Below the pieces are notes generated by a model. It ran no database searches and was not told the origin of the DNA. It worked only from the letters and a program-made list of their open reading frames with translations. From Mytilus trossulus (taxonomy: Eukaryota > Mollusca > Bivalvia > Mytilida > Mytilidae): a DNA stretch of 64,000 nt. Each line of letters starts with the position of its first letter. The stretch's first letter is position 1. Made by a program: the position numbers and the translations under genes. Below are positions 23,073 to 34,251 of this stretch, in pieces. The stretch spans positions 21,596,931 through 21,660,930 of the forward strand of contig NC_086386.1 in assembly GCF_036588685.1 (NCBI RefSeq). The letters run 5' to 3'.

Positions 23073-25798
23073 TATGCTTACGTATGCTTAAAATGGCTTA
23101 CATACTGTTAGGTGTGCTATTGTTGACTGGTGTCAGTTTGGCAGAAAATATTATTCGTTTTCATATAGTTGAAGAACTTCCAGTCGGAACTTTGGTTGGG
23201 AATTTAGCAGTTGAAAGCGGACTCCAGTTTAATTTAACAGATGACGAACTTGAAAGCATTCGATACAGCTTTTTGGACAAAACAAAAATGCGTTCTCTAT
23301 TCAACATTCACGAAAGAACAGGAAATGTCTTGATAAAGTCGCTACTTGACAGAGAAACAGAATGTATTTTCATGGATTTATGTGTTTTATCCTTCGATGT
23401 TGCAATTCACTCATCAAGTCCACAAATGTTCGAAATTTATTCCATTGAAATAACGATAGAGGACATGAACGACAACTCTCCGAAGTTTCCAACTGAACGT
23501 ATTACTATTAGAGTGCCCGAATCAACAGTAGAAGGAACATATTTCGGACTTTCGGAAGCAATTGACGCCGATTCTACGAACAAAAACATAATTCAGACAT
23601 ATGAACTAGTTAATGGGAATGATGTTTTCACATTTAATGCTTCAAAAGATATAGATGGCAGATTATCACTAAGACTTATTCTGCTTAGCGAGTTAGACAG
23701 AGAAGACATCGATTTGTATGAATTAGAACTTCTAGCTAAAGATGGCGGAGATCCAGTAAAAACTGGAACTTTAACGGTTTACATCGACATCGTAGACACT
23801 AACGATAATTCTCCAGTTTTTGAACGTGACTCGTATGCAATAGATTTAAACGAGGGGACAAACAAACAAACCCCATTGATTGCCGTCACTGCGTACGATA
23901 AAGATGTTGGTGATAATGGAGATATTGTTTACAGATTTAGTCCTAGACAACCAGACATTGAAAGAATTTCAAAAACATTTTTGATTAATGAGAAAACTGG
24001 AGTTATTTATGTAGCTGGAGAAATAACATTTGGAAAACAAAACACTTTCAAAATTATTGTTGAAGCTAGCGACAAAGGCTCCCAACCTAGAACGTCTTAT
24101 GCTACTGTAACAGTCACCATACTGGATACTGCAAATAACAAACCGGAAGTGTTTATAAATTTTCTCGTCCCAGCAAACGACAGTCTTGTTAGTATCTCCG
24201 AAGCAGCCGATATAGGAACCGTCATAGCTCACGTGACTGCAGATGATGCCGATTCAGGACCCAATGGACAAGTTATATGTGCTGTAACAAACCAGTATGT
24301 AACACTTCAGAATATTTCTGGAAAACCCGGTTATCTTATTGCATTAAAGATGGAACTTGACAATGAAATGAAACAAGAACATTATATATCTGTTACATGT
24401 TCTGATAATGGCTCGCCAAAATTAAGTTCTTCAAAGAGTTTCATGCTGCGGGTTTTAGATGAAAATGATAATGCGCCAATATTCAAAGAGGCAACCTATT
24501 CGGCGACAATTGATGAAAATAACCCACTTGGTAAATATTGTTTGAAAGTGTCCGCAACCGACACAGACATGTGGCCAAATGATAAACTTCATTACTCGTT
24601 GATCGAAGATTCTAAAAATGCATTCTCCATCAATCCTTCATCTGGTGTAATAACAGCAAACCAAAGATTAGACAGAGAAAAGCAAGATGAATACAGGTTT
24701 ACAGTCCTAGCCGTTGACGGCGGACGTCCACCTTTGACGGGAACAACTGTAGTCGTTTTAGTAGTGAAGGATGTAAACGACAATAAGCCACAATTTGATG
24801 TACCATTCTTTCAATTCTTTATAAAAGAGAACTTACCGGCAGATACCATAGTTGACACGGTCAAAGTATCTGACAACGATACCGGAAACAACAAGAAAAT
24901 AGTTTTCTCACTTGTACAAAATCCTGGTGAAAATTTGCCGTTTATCATCAACACCATTGGAGAAATTAGAACAACTGCTTCGTTTGATCGTGAAGAGGAC
25001 AGTAGCTTTATCTTTGAAGTAGTTGCCACTGATCAAGGTATTCCTGCTTTGTCGACAAGAATATTTGTCCGCGTGTACGTAACAGACGAGAATGACAATC
25101 AACCTTCCATTATATATCCGAACAGAGTAAACAACACAATAACAGCGTTTTATTCCACAGCAGTAGGAATTTACCTCACTAAAGTCAATGCCGTTGATAT
25201 AGATGAAAATGGACCAAACAGCCAATTAACTTATGACATCGTGGCGGGAAATGAAGATGACATTTTTACTATCATTCAAACTTCGGGCAAGATATATTTA
25301 AGACGACAACTTGAAGAAAGATCAACAAGCCTGAATTCATTGACAGTGAAAGTTGCTGACAATGGAAATCCTCAATTACAGACGAATGTAACATTTATTA
25401 TGGCTTTAAGCTATATCGATTCTAATGCCATAGCCTCGTATTCGTCGGCCGATTCTAGTAGCAAAAATGTCATAATTGTTATAGCAGTGGTTTCAATGAC
25501 TATAATAATATCTGGTGCTTTGATAGCGGTGATCTGTGTTTTACGGCGAAGTGAACAAATCAGAAAGAAACATATAGAGGAACATACCAAGAAAACGACT
25601 ATCGTTCCACAGCTTTACAAGGAAGCCAACTATAAACCCAATATTGAAATAAATGTCCAGGAAAGTGTATCTTACCACGAAGCGTTACCGCCCAAAGGGA
25701 AAGAAATTCACTCTAGTTACGATGAGGATCTTGACAATATGGAACTGTATTCGTCATTTGGTACCTCAGTGTTTACAGATACTCTACCAGGATTAGAG
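23073..25798 (+). other. Protocadherin A exon with whole ectodomain and TM
   Basis: Acceptor tttttattacag ends at 23072, and donor gag/gtatgt begins at 25799, at a codon boundary. Reading past the donor gives 17 more codons to a stop at 25852, so intron retention would yield a receptor lacking most of the tail. The exon starts with a 5-codon upstream ORF (ATG at 23074, stop at 23089-23091) that overlaps the main start. One large exon for all cadherin repeats is usual for protocadherins. Confidence 0.85.
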
Positions 25799-27485
25799 GT
25801 ATGTAAAATTAAATCAATAAGCATTCTACGTCCGTGTATGTTATTTATATAAACAAGTCAATCTTTGTGTGTTCCTTTGGTCATATCTATAGCTCCTATC
25901 GTCATGACATATTTAAACAACCATCACATTGAAATGTTATGGACGCACGAATTTTTAATCTTTATTTTCTTTTAAAAACCAATAGAATATTTTATATAGA
26001 TTGTTTAATGTAGTTGCCTGGCAAACGGACGTATTATATTCAAACATAGATTAACATTCAAGAATGGAAATATATTGGCATTATCATAACACGACTGCAT
26101 TTGATTTTTTCAGAAACCTGGTCAGAGTATGGAAGATCAAAGAATAATTATACGATCGTCTTTAAAGCATGTGCTTTCTGATGAACAGGTAAATTTTATG
26201 GCTTTAGTCTTAACTTTCCCATTTAACTTTGAAATTTACGTATGCAGACATTTCTTCCATCTGTAGTTTTTGGACTACAAAATGTATAGAAATATGTATA
26301 AATTAATTGCATTTCTATTATCAAATACATATTCTTATTCTTTCAAATTACTCCACTTGAAGAGAGCAATCTGATATAATAAGCTTTTAATTTAAAATTC
26401 GAAGAACAAATGCGCTCTTAAGATTCTGATATCAAATTGCATCGCAAGTAAAACTAATTGGTACTTGACAGTAATTTTCCCGGGAACGACTTATACACGA
26501 TCATATGATAATTCATATTTGTAGGTTTTTCCTGATTTTACCAATTTTAACATTCTAATCTTAAACGATATATTTTTTTTTTCGTTAAATTTTGATTTTG
26601 TACTTGTAGATATCTGGAATCCACAGTTTAGATGATATAAGTGAGATATCAAAAGAAGATTACAATTCTGACAGTGGGCGTGGCAGTAGTGATCCTGATT
26701 CAACAAGACAGTCAAATCTGTACTGTAAGTATTACTATCAAATAAAATCATCTAATTGTCTATATCATTATTTGAACTCGAAGTCTTTTCGGGATAAATT
26801 GCGAAAAAAATTGTAAAACCAAATATCCACCAACACCTTTCCGAAAGAACAAAAATAATCAATCTTCTAATAAAGCAACCTCTGACAAGGATTTTCACTT
26901 GGGACCGGGGTATAAACATACGACTTGGTTATACCAGTTTTATTCTAGCGATTCGTTTTCCCGTTTTATTCTCAAAAGCGCAATAGCAAAAATGAACTTG
27001 AAATTCAAACAAATTTCTGAAAAATACAAGAAAGATGAAAACTTACACAGAAAACCGAAATCAGTACAGAAACAGCATTTTAAACTATAATATGTAGGTA
27101 TACTAGACCATTCATTTTACAATATCAAAAAATCAAGGCAGAAACTAAAATTGCTTCTTAAATCTCTGAACGGAAACCATGAAGCCCTTCTTCTTACGTC
27201 TGCATACATGTTTATTTAGATCTAATGATTCGTTTTCTCTTTCCAGATAACGAAAAATCTACGCAAAGATTTAAACCAGTACTGAAGTCGAATATTGGAG
27301 ATAGATTCACAGACATACAACGTGAAGACGACCGTTCTTATATTCCATTTGAAAAGAAATATTATGGCTTTGTGGATAGGCCAGCAATCCGCAGTCAAAA
27401 CACAAACAGCTACAAAAATGATATAAAAACTGTACGTTTTGATGAGAATGGACAATTTTGTGTAGAAACTTCGTCATTTGTTTAA
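23084..27485 (+). CDS. Protocadherin A, complete four-exon gene
   Basis: Coding exons 23084-25798, 26114-26188, 26610-26724 and 27247-27485, joined at GT-AG sites in phases 0, 0 and 1, give 1047 residues. Single-pass surface receptor for calcium-dependent adhesion or recognition. Seen: signal peptide (residues 1-20), seven cadherin repeats with linkers at 127-131 (DMNDN), 238-242 (DTNDN), 348-352 (DTANN), 459-463 (DENDN), 563-567 (DVNDN) and 668-672 (DENDN), a CX5C pair in EC1 (Cys94, Cys100) typical of protocadherins, TM at about 795-820, then a cytoplasmic tail with DEDLDNMELY and NSDSGRGSSD, ending SSFV, a class I PDZ ligand. EC3 lacks the usual LDRE and its linker is degenerate. ATG at 23093 has the better context (aaaATGg) and would remove three residues. 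A paralogue lies on the other strand at 54258-60579. Confidence 0.93.
26114..26188 (+). other. Protocadherin A cytoplasmic exon 2 (25 codons)
   Basis: Bounded by gattttttcag and cag/gtaaat, phase 0 at both sides, so it can be skipped without a frame change. It encodes a hydrophilic tail segment with RIIIRSSLKHVLSDEQ. The matching exon of gene B is 21 codons. Confidence 0.85.
26610..26724 (+). other. Protocadherin A cytoplasmic exon 3 with SDSGRGSSD motif
   Basis: Acceptor tacttgtag, donor tact/gtaagt, phase 0 in and phase 1 out. Encodes HSLDDISEIS then NSDSGRGSSD. The counterpart in gene B has HSFDNISELS and NSDSGHGSSD, so this is the best conserved part of the tail and a likely phosphorylated docking site. 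Confidence 0.88.
27247..27485 (+). other. Protocadherin A last coding exon
   Basis: Acceptor ctctttccag, then 79 codons plus the stop TAA at 27483-27485. Ends VETSSFV: Ser at -2 and Val at the end fit a class I PDZ ligand. The body of the exon is poorly conserved with gene B. Confidence 0.85.
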
Positions 27486-27898
27486 TGAATAGAATCAGAT
27501 GTAAAGGCTAAACAGTAATAATGCAAATGAAAAATTAATTTACTTTGAAATTGTGTTTCTTATTAACCGTACTTAGGCAATTCACCATGTACATACAAAT
27601 CCGAACACAACTACCTGATTGATACAGAAACATATTTAGATATACTGGTCCTAGTTTGATATAACAATTATTTATTATAAAAACAATGACACCATCTGAG
27701 ATTACGAACGTTTGTGTGTATGTGTGTGTGTAATGGTGTGTGTATGTGTATATGTTTATAGTGTCATAGACAATTATTGAATCGTGCTAATGTCTTTCTT
27801 TTCAGATTGTACATGTGTAATTTATTATATTAATTTATAAATTATCGTTTGTTATCTTGCCTAACTTTGTTGTTATGTTGTTGAAATAACCAAATAAA
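27486..27898 (+). terminator. Protocadherin A 3' UTR with poly(A) signal
   Basis: AATAAA at 27893-27898 is the first canonical signal I find after the stop. A tg-rich simple repeat (tgtgtgtgtgt with interruptions) occupies about 27711-27752 inside this stretch. Confidence 0.5.
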
Positions 27899-29399
27899 AT
27901 ATTTAAAATCAATTCACGTTTTAAGATTAATTGATTATTGCCTGCTGAACTTTCAGTTGTAATATTTTGGCCACGTCTGATGTCACTGGTGGCGCAGGAA
28001 ACATTAATCCTTCCAGAAGACATGACTGCATGCTCTCAGATTTTTCATATGCCTTTTTTTGCTTAATCTGCGCCTTTGTTATGTAGTATTTTCATCTATC
28101 ATTATGTTTCGTTTCCTCGTTTATTTTGAGGTCATTGTGTTGTCCTTTTGTTAAACCTCTGAATTTTCATGACAGTATTGCTATTTACTCCTTTGTCATA
28201 GCTTTGACGCTTTTGAAAAGTTAACAATCGACTATTGCTGGATACTAAAGCAAGCAAAGTCGAAATAGATGGTACAGGTGTAAAATTTATATAGTGTAAG
28301 ACAGTTGATTACCCTTCCGGGGCACCTTAGATTTAAAATTACAATAAAAAAAAGTCATTTTAACTTATAACAAGATGCAAAAGATGTGTTTAAAGTTTTT
28401 CAAAATATGAAAATGACTGAAAAATTACCTATATCTGTATACTAGTTTACCATTGGCCCCTCTGGTATCTTAAGTCCCTCTTTTACCACAGATTTCGCAA
28501 AATACGATAATACGAAAAGTGGAATACAATCTTTTTTTGGCAGTGTCAAGTGACAATCTCAATGAAATGCAATCAAATCAGTAAGAAGTCGGCATACAAC
28601 AGTTTTTACAGTAAAACATCATACTGTTCATTTAAATGTCAATGAACAAATCCAAAGATCTTACTTTTGATGGCGCTAACATGAGACCCACTACGACATC
28701 AAATGTAACAAACACAATCGTAAAAAAAGTAAGATATTTAAAAAATAAAATAAAAAGATTCTTATCAAATTACATTAGTAGATATAAATAGCAAGTTTTA
28801 ATGAAAAAAGGGTTATTCCTAACCTTAATATGTTAATACATTGAACATTCAACAATACACTTACCTTTAGTTCAAAAATGAAATTCAGCCAAGAACTTTT
28901 ATATTCTGAATACAACAATTCAATACCGTCTTTTTTCAATACCAAATTTACGAAACACAATACGAATTTTTAGGAGAAGTGGACACCAAATTAAATAATC
29001 AAGGACATTAGAATATCACTTTCACATCACAATCTATCTACAACAATGACCATGTACATGTACTATATAGTAATAGGAAATAAGATACGGTTAATGTTGA
29101 CAAAATCAGTACCGGATACACTGAAAAAGTGTTATAGGTCACTGTTGTTCATACATGTAACAATCATATCTATAATACATTATCTATGATGTGGGATTAT
29201 GAAATCCGACTGACTGATCAGATATTTTCCCAGATATATTTTTTTGTTTTCTGTAAAATCAAATGTTGAACAAGCTCCAGACAGGTTTATTGTAAAATGT
29301 GAGGAATTTATTTTGATTGGTTTCTGGACGCCAATCTTTGCTCCTTTATTATGTAATTCACTAACAAAACAATTATGAAGCTAAGAAACGGAAAAATAC
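27899..29399. other. Non-coding; weak family C traces near 28300-28480
   Basis: 28305-28335 (acccttccggggcacct) and 28448-28485 (cccctctggtatcttaagtccctc) resemble parts of mussel repeat family C. The remaining sequence shows no gene. Confidence 0.45.
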
Positions 29400-29745
29400 T
29401 AAATACTAACTACACTGGTTAGAGGTATAGGGGGAGGGTTGAGATCTCACAAACATGTTTAACCCCACCGCATTTTTGCGCCTGTCCCAAGTCAGGAGCC
29501 TCTGGCCTTTGTTAGTCTTGTATTATTTAAATTTTAGTTTCTTGTGTACAATTTGGAAATTAGTATGGCGTTCATTATCACTGAACTAGTATATATTTGT
29601 TTAGGGGCCAGCTGAAGGACGCCTCCGGGTGCGGGAATTTCTCGCTACATTGAAGACCTGTTGGTGACCTTCTGCTGTTGTGTTTTTTTATTTTGGTCGG
29701 GTTGTTGTCTCTTTGACACATTCCCCATTTCCATTCTCAATTTTA
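29400..29745 (+). repeat. Composite repeat: inverted family A module fused to family B
   Basis: 29420-29520 (gggttgagatctcac...cctgtcccaagtcaggagcct) is the reverse complement of the end of family A (compare 30545-30625). It runs into the fuller family B sequence, with gggccagctgaaggacgcctc at about 29606 and the 3' end ctcaattttat at ~29742. The shared module shows that A and B are related or that B captured part of A. Confidence 0.7.
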
Positions 29746-29929
29746 TACATTATATTAAAGCTAGCTATTCTTTCTGTTATCAAAATTAAACACGAAATGC
29801 GTGAAACAATACGATGTGTACACAAAGACCAGTGACCAACGTTAACATTTTATTATTTTTTGGGTTACAAACTTAAACCGTAGGAAAAACATCAACTATA
29901 AGAGGAAAACAACGAAGCAATAGAAACAC

Positions 29930-30190
29930 AGAAATGCAAAAAAAAGAGCAAACAACAATTCATCATTCATAGAAACGAATTATTAGATTATAAATGTCAT
30001 TGTCCTGACTTGGTACAGGACATTTTAAAAAATGGTGGGTTGAACTAATACAAAATTGAACCAACCGTTTAATCAGAAAAATTACACTGGTTTTATAGCA
30101 GTTTGGCAAACACTTATTTTGATCATTGAGAAGCTTAATAGTCCCGAAAGAACACAACGTCATTAAAACGTTCTGCTGATTTTACTCCTG
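29930..30190 (+). repeat. Dispersed repeat family E fragment
   Basis: tcctgacttggtacaggacatttt and aatggtgggttgaac are landmarks of a repeat I recognise from mussels. A longer, more decayed relative seems to fill 37280-37960. Confidence 0.5.
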
Positions 30191-30295
30191 AGTTATCTCC
30201 CTGTAATGTTAGGTACCACCTTAATAACCAGCTACTTGCTTATGTGTGTCCGATTTTCCCGCTGCGTTGGAGAGCTATTGGTAGCCTCATATAAA

Positions 30296-30660
30296 AAAAG
30301 AATATCAGGTATGATTGCCAATAAGACAACTATCCACAAAAGACCAAAATGACTCAAACATTAACAACTAACGGTCACCGTACGGCCTTCAACTATGAAC
30401 AAAGCCCATACCGCATAGTCAGCTACAAAAGGCCCTGATGAGACAATGTAAAACAATTCAAACGAGAAAACTAACGGCCTTCTTTATGTAAAAAATGAAC
30501 GAAAAACAAATATGTAACACATAAACAAACGACCACCACTGAATTACAGGCTCCTGACTTGGGACAGGCACATACAAAAATAATGTGGCGGGGTTAAACA
30601 TGTTAGCCGGATCCCAACCCTCCTTATAACCTGGGACAGTGGTATAACAGTACAACATAA
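30296..30660 (+). repeat. Dispersed repeat family A, uninterrupted copy
   Basis: Runs from ggtatgattgccaataagac through gtacggccttcaactatgaac, cataccgcatagtcagctac and ctcctgacttgggacaggc to ggatcccaaccctcc. It serves as the reference for the other copies here: split copy at 14822, decayed copies at 32200, 32955, 34845 and 63030, inverted copies at 34252, 35150 and 41285, and a MITE-interrupted copy at 39335. Confidence 0.85.
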
Positions 30661-31432
30661 GAACGAACTATAAAAATCAGGTGAAAAGGCTTAAATCATC
30701 AGAAAGACAAAACATACAAGTGGACGTGGTCATGTTCTTTTGTATGGTTGTTTTATCTTTTGTTTCCATTATCAATTCGATTCACAGTAGTAAGTCAATA
30801 CTAATGACATGGTTATAACGTTGAATAGTTGATGTGTTTAATTTGAATCACCATAACATAGTTTGTTATACTTCCCCAAACAAGTTTATGGCATCAATGA
30901 GGAATCTGTAATAAGAATCAATAAAAAGAGGTGACAGGAATTGCTCAACACAGCAAAACAAACATACGCCAACACCTTACTCGTACAATCAAAAAATAGT
31001 TTAATCAAACAAAGAAAAGCATTAACGAAAACACAAGTTCCCGATAGCGAAACTTGGAAAAGGCACAACATGTAGAGCTAACCCAGTCTTACGTTCATAA
31101 AAACCTTGCCTGTCAAGATAGACAAAACCTCAATCCTTTGTCTTTCAGTACAGCCAAGACTTTGTCCACCTTTTACAATATACTACAACTGTGTTGAAAA
31201 AAAAGTCTGTCTGTTTAGTTATTTGCATTGGTTATGTCGTCTTTTATGGCTTGCTCTGTATTTTGTGTTTTTTGTTGAAGACCGTGTAATGATATGTGAG
31301 TATTGGCTGCTACGGCATCTAAATCTCTGTCAGACATTGTTCTCATTTACAACCATATCATTTTCTTCTTTTTTAAATATATTAAACAAAATACGTGTAG
31401 ACAAGAAGACGTTATAGTAATATCATTTTTGT

Positions 31433-31438
31433 TTTATT
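31433..31438 (-). terminator. Poly(A) signal directly after the C1q stop codon
   Basis: On the minus strand the stop TAG (31443-31441) is followed by GA and then AATAAA. If used, the 3' UTR would be only ~20-30 bases long. Confidence 0.55.
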
Positions 31439-31440
31439 TC

Positions 31441-33392
31441 CTATATCATGAATCCAGAAAACGATGAATGACTATCCCCACGTGCATTGTCTACTGCTGG
31501 TCCTCTGTGCTGAATGAAAATATGATCACCTGTCTTCAATGTGACAACACCACTCATGACCAGTGACTCAGCATGGGAAGAACCAGACGAGTAGCCTTTT
31601 AATAAAAGTTCATGATTCTTATTCATCTGTGCTTCAATATCTGCACCCTGTCCATTTGAATAAATGACGCCTGTAAATTGATATGTTCCATCTTTTGGAG
31701 CTATGAAAACTCCGGTTATAGGATCATATCCTCCTTCGATATTGGTTTTTACACTGTCGAATTTCAGTATTTGTTCGTTCCCGAAATTTTCACCAGAAAC
31801 TAATAACACTGCAAAAAAGGCTGGTTTCGTATCTGGAAACAAAAATGAACACAACATTAATTTGAATTGTTACTGTTTAAAATGTGAATATTGTTATAAC
31901 GTATTGAGTCTTGTAACGTCACATGTACGTATACATGGCAAATAAATTACAACGATGCGAAAAAGGTATGATATTGCTACATGTATTTCAATCAATACGA
32001 AAATTTAAAAAAGTATCTTCCAAACAAAACTGTTCAGATGTTTATAAAACAATAGTCAGATCGATATCTGTATTGTTCGAGTTAAATTTGTTTCACAATT
32101 TGATTTACATATAGAGCTAGCTGGCATTGATTACTTCATACTGCACTATTACATCCTTGTGCACGAGTAATGCAAACATTAAGAATATTTATATCATTTA
32201 CAATGAAACAACTATCCAGGAAAGACTAAATAAAGTAGATTTAAGCAATTAATGATAACCGTATGTCCATAACCAATGAATAAAACATGTCATATAGCAA
32301 GCTATGAATGGGTCGACACGACGAAATGTATAATGGTTTAACAAAATAACCAAAGGAATGGTTGTGAATATCAGAACAAACGAACTACAGATATGGCAGA
32401 CAGCTACTAACGTCAACGAATTAATTATAGGCTTTTGACTTCGAAGTGTTACATACAGATTGTGACGGAATTAAACTTGCACAGGAGCGTCCAACCCTAT
32501 TCGTTTCCTAGACAGTGTTGACATATCACAAAATATAAAAAAAACACCTGTTAAATTTTCTGCTGAAGGCTGGATACATAAATCGACACTAGTCACACAA
32601 TCAGTAGTTAGAATTCAATAATCAAGTGTACGGTTTATATAAGACCCCCCCCCCCCCCCCCAAACCGAATAGGAATACAGTTCGTTTTAAATGAGGGGTA
32701 CACTTTTTTTCAAATTAAACCTAATAAGCTCCATATATCTAAATATGCAAATCTTAGTAAACAGAATACTTGATTGTTTACAAATATGCCTGTAACTCAA
32801 ACTTGTTCATCAATATACTACGCGTTAAGATGACTAAATCAATATTTGAGACCTAAAGGCATGATTTAAATAGGTTTAATTGTAAATCTTTATATGAGCT
32901 TTGTTCAATAATTATAATGGTAAAATAGTTCCTTTGTGAGACGGTACATTCTTAGATATAAGAAGATGTGGTATTAGTGACAATGAGATAACTCTCTCAT
33001 CAAAGTCACAATTTGTAAACTTATGATAAGGTAAATACAATTCATTTGAAACATGAAAAATGGAGTTTTTTTCAAAACTAAAATAAGATAATTCAGTAAC
33101 CACTTTTTTTAATCCAATGCTGTAAACGTGGTACCTATAATTATATTGTTTCTAAACATCCGGGATCCCCTATAAGATATTTTGACAAGATATAACAAAA
33201 ATACCTACCATTCTGTGTTCTTTTCAGTTGATCAAGTTCTTTTGTTTGGTTTAGTACGGTTTTCTCCAACTGATCCAGACGATTCAAAATAGCTGCAGGA
33301 TCATCTAATAATAGTCGTTTTCTTGCAACCGTAGATGCACCAACATTCAACAAAAAACACATAAATAATAAGCGATAGTGTGCCTTTGCCAT
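31441..33392 (-). CDS. Secreted C1q-domain protein, two exons
   Basis: Exons 33392-33209 and 31832-31441 join in phase 1 at tgg-type GT-AG sites (aatg/gtaggt; tttgtttccag), giving 191 residues. Seen: signal peptide with hydrophobic core (LLFMCFLLNVGAS) in the first ~20 residues, a short coiled coil (ILNRLDQLEKTVLNQTKELDQL) around residues 35-57, then a globular C1q domain to the end, with PAFFAVLLVSG, GGYDPITGVFIAPKDGTYQF and VTLKTGDHIFIQH. Known: C1q-domain proteins assemble as trimers. Mussels have hundreds of them, many acting as pattern-recognition lectins in haemolymph. There is no collagen stretch, so trimerisation would rest on the coiled coil and the C1q fold. The precise ligand is unknown. 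The 1.4-kb intron holds repeat debris and a (C)17 tract. Confidence 0.93.
31833..33208 (-). other. Intron of the C1q gene: decayed repeats and a poly-C tract
   Basis: 32200-32505 is a strongly decayed family A copy (tatatagcaagctatg, caacccta). 32645-32661 is an uninterrupted run of 17 C residues. 32955-33015 is a second short family A fragment (agaagatgtggtattagtgacaatgag). Confidence 0.6.
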
Positions 33393-34251
33393 TGATACGA
33401 TTTATTCTGAATTTGACATTGAATATCCGTCTTATCTATTCTCACTTGTCATTCTATATTCTGGCCTTGTTAGATATGACATGGTTAACTTAATTGAGAA
33501 ACCCAGTTTTCGTGCATTACAAGAACTTTGGGATAATTTCATTTCAGAATTTTTCTTTTTTTGTATTTGCATCATTTACAATTGTTTAGACTTGGTAACA
33601 ATTAACAGATCTACGGTTTATCACGATTGTCAATCATCAACTACCACACAATTGAATTTCATTTCCGTGAAATGCTGAAATTCCAGCTGTTGTTTGGATC
33701 ATTCTTGAATTGCCACATGATTACTTAAATGCGGGAAATGTGTTATATGGTACAGGTATCGACATACTTCAGCTTTGTTATGTTTGCGTATTACTTAAAT
33801 TTCCTTGCAAGTTTTAAATTCCAAGTTAACAGAAATAATTCCAGAGTTGTCTCTCTTAGTACGTTTTTCACTTTACCGTTTCTATTCTGATCAACTTCCA
33901 TTATTTGTATAAAATCATTTAATTATTAAGAAATGGAATGTATATAGCAAAATGTAATCTTGCTGAAAGTCAAGCAGCTATTTTTCATTCTGCAAAGGTC
34001 GTGCCCTTACCACTAAACAGGTTTTAGTGGTCAAACATTATTCTAAGGTTCACTCAAAGTGTACACGATCTATCTGATGCCATTTGTGACTTTAATATCA
34101 ACTAGTATTATAATAATGAATCAGCTTGTATTCAATAAAGAAGAATCGACATGATTTTATTGTTATGGTTGTATTAATGAGCAGCAAGATTCATAAATTA
34201 GCATTATGCTTTGTCAATGAAATCGTTGCAATTTAAAAAAGATATTTTGTT
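33393..34251. other. Upstream region of the C1q gene, nothing recognised
   Basis: The promoter must lie at its left side. I see no convincing TATA box or initiator, and no gene. A short ggttttagtggtc...accactaaacagg palindrome lies at about 34007-34032. Confidence 0.4.
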
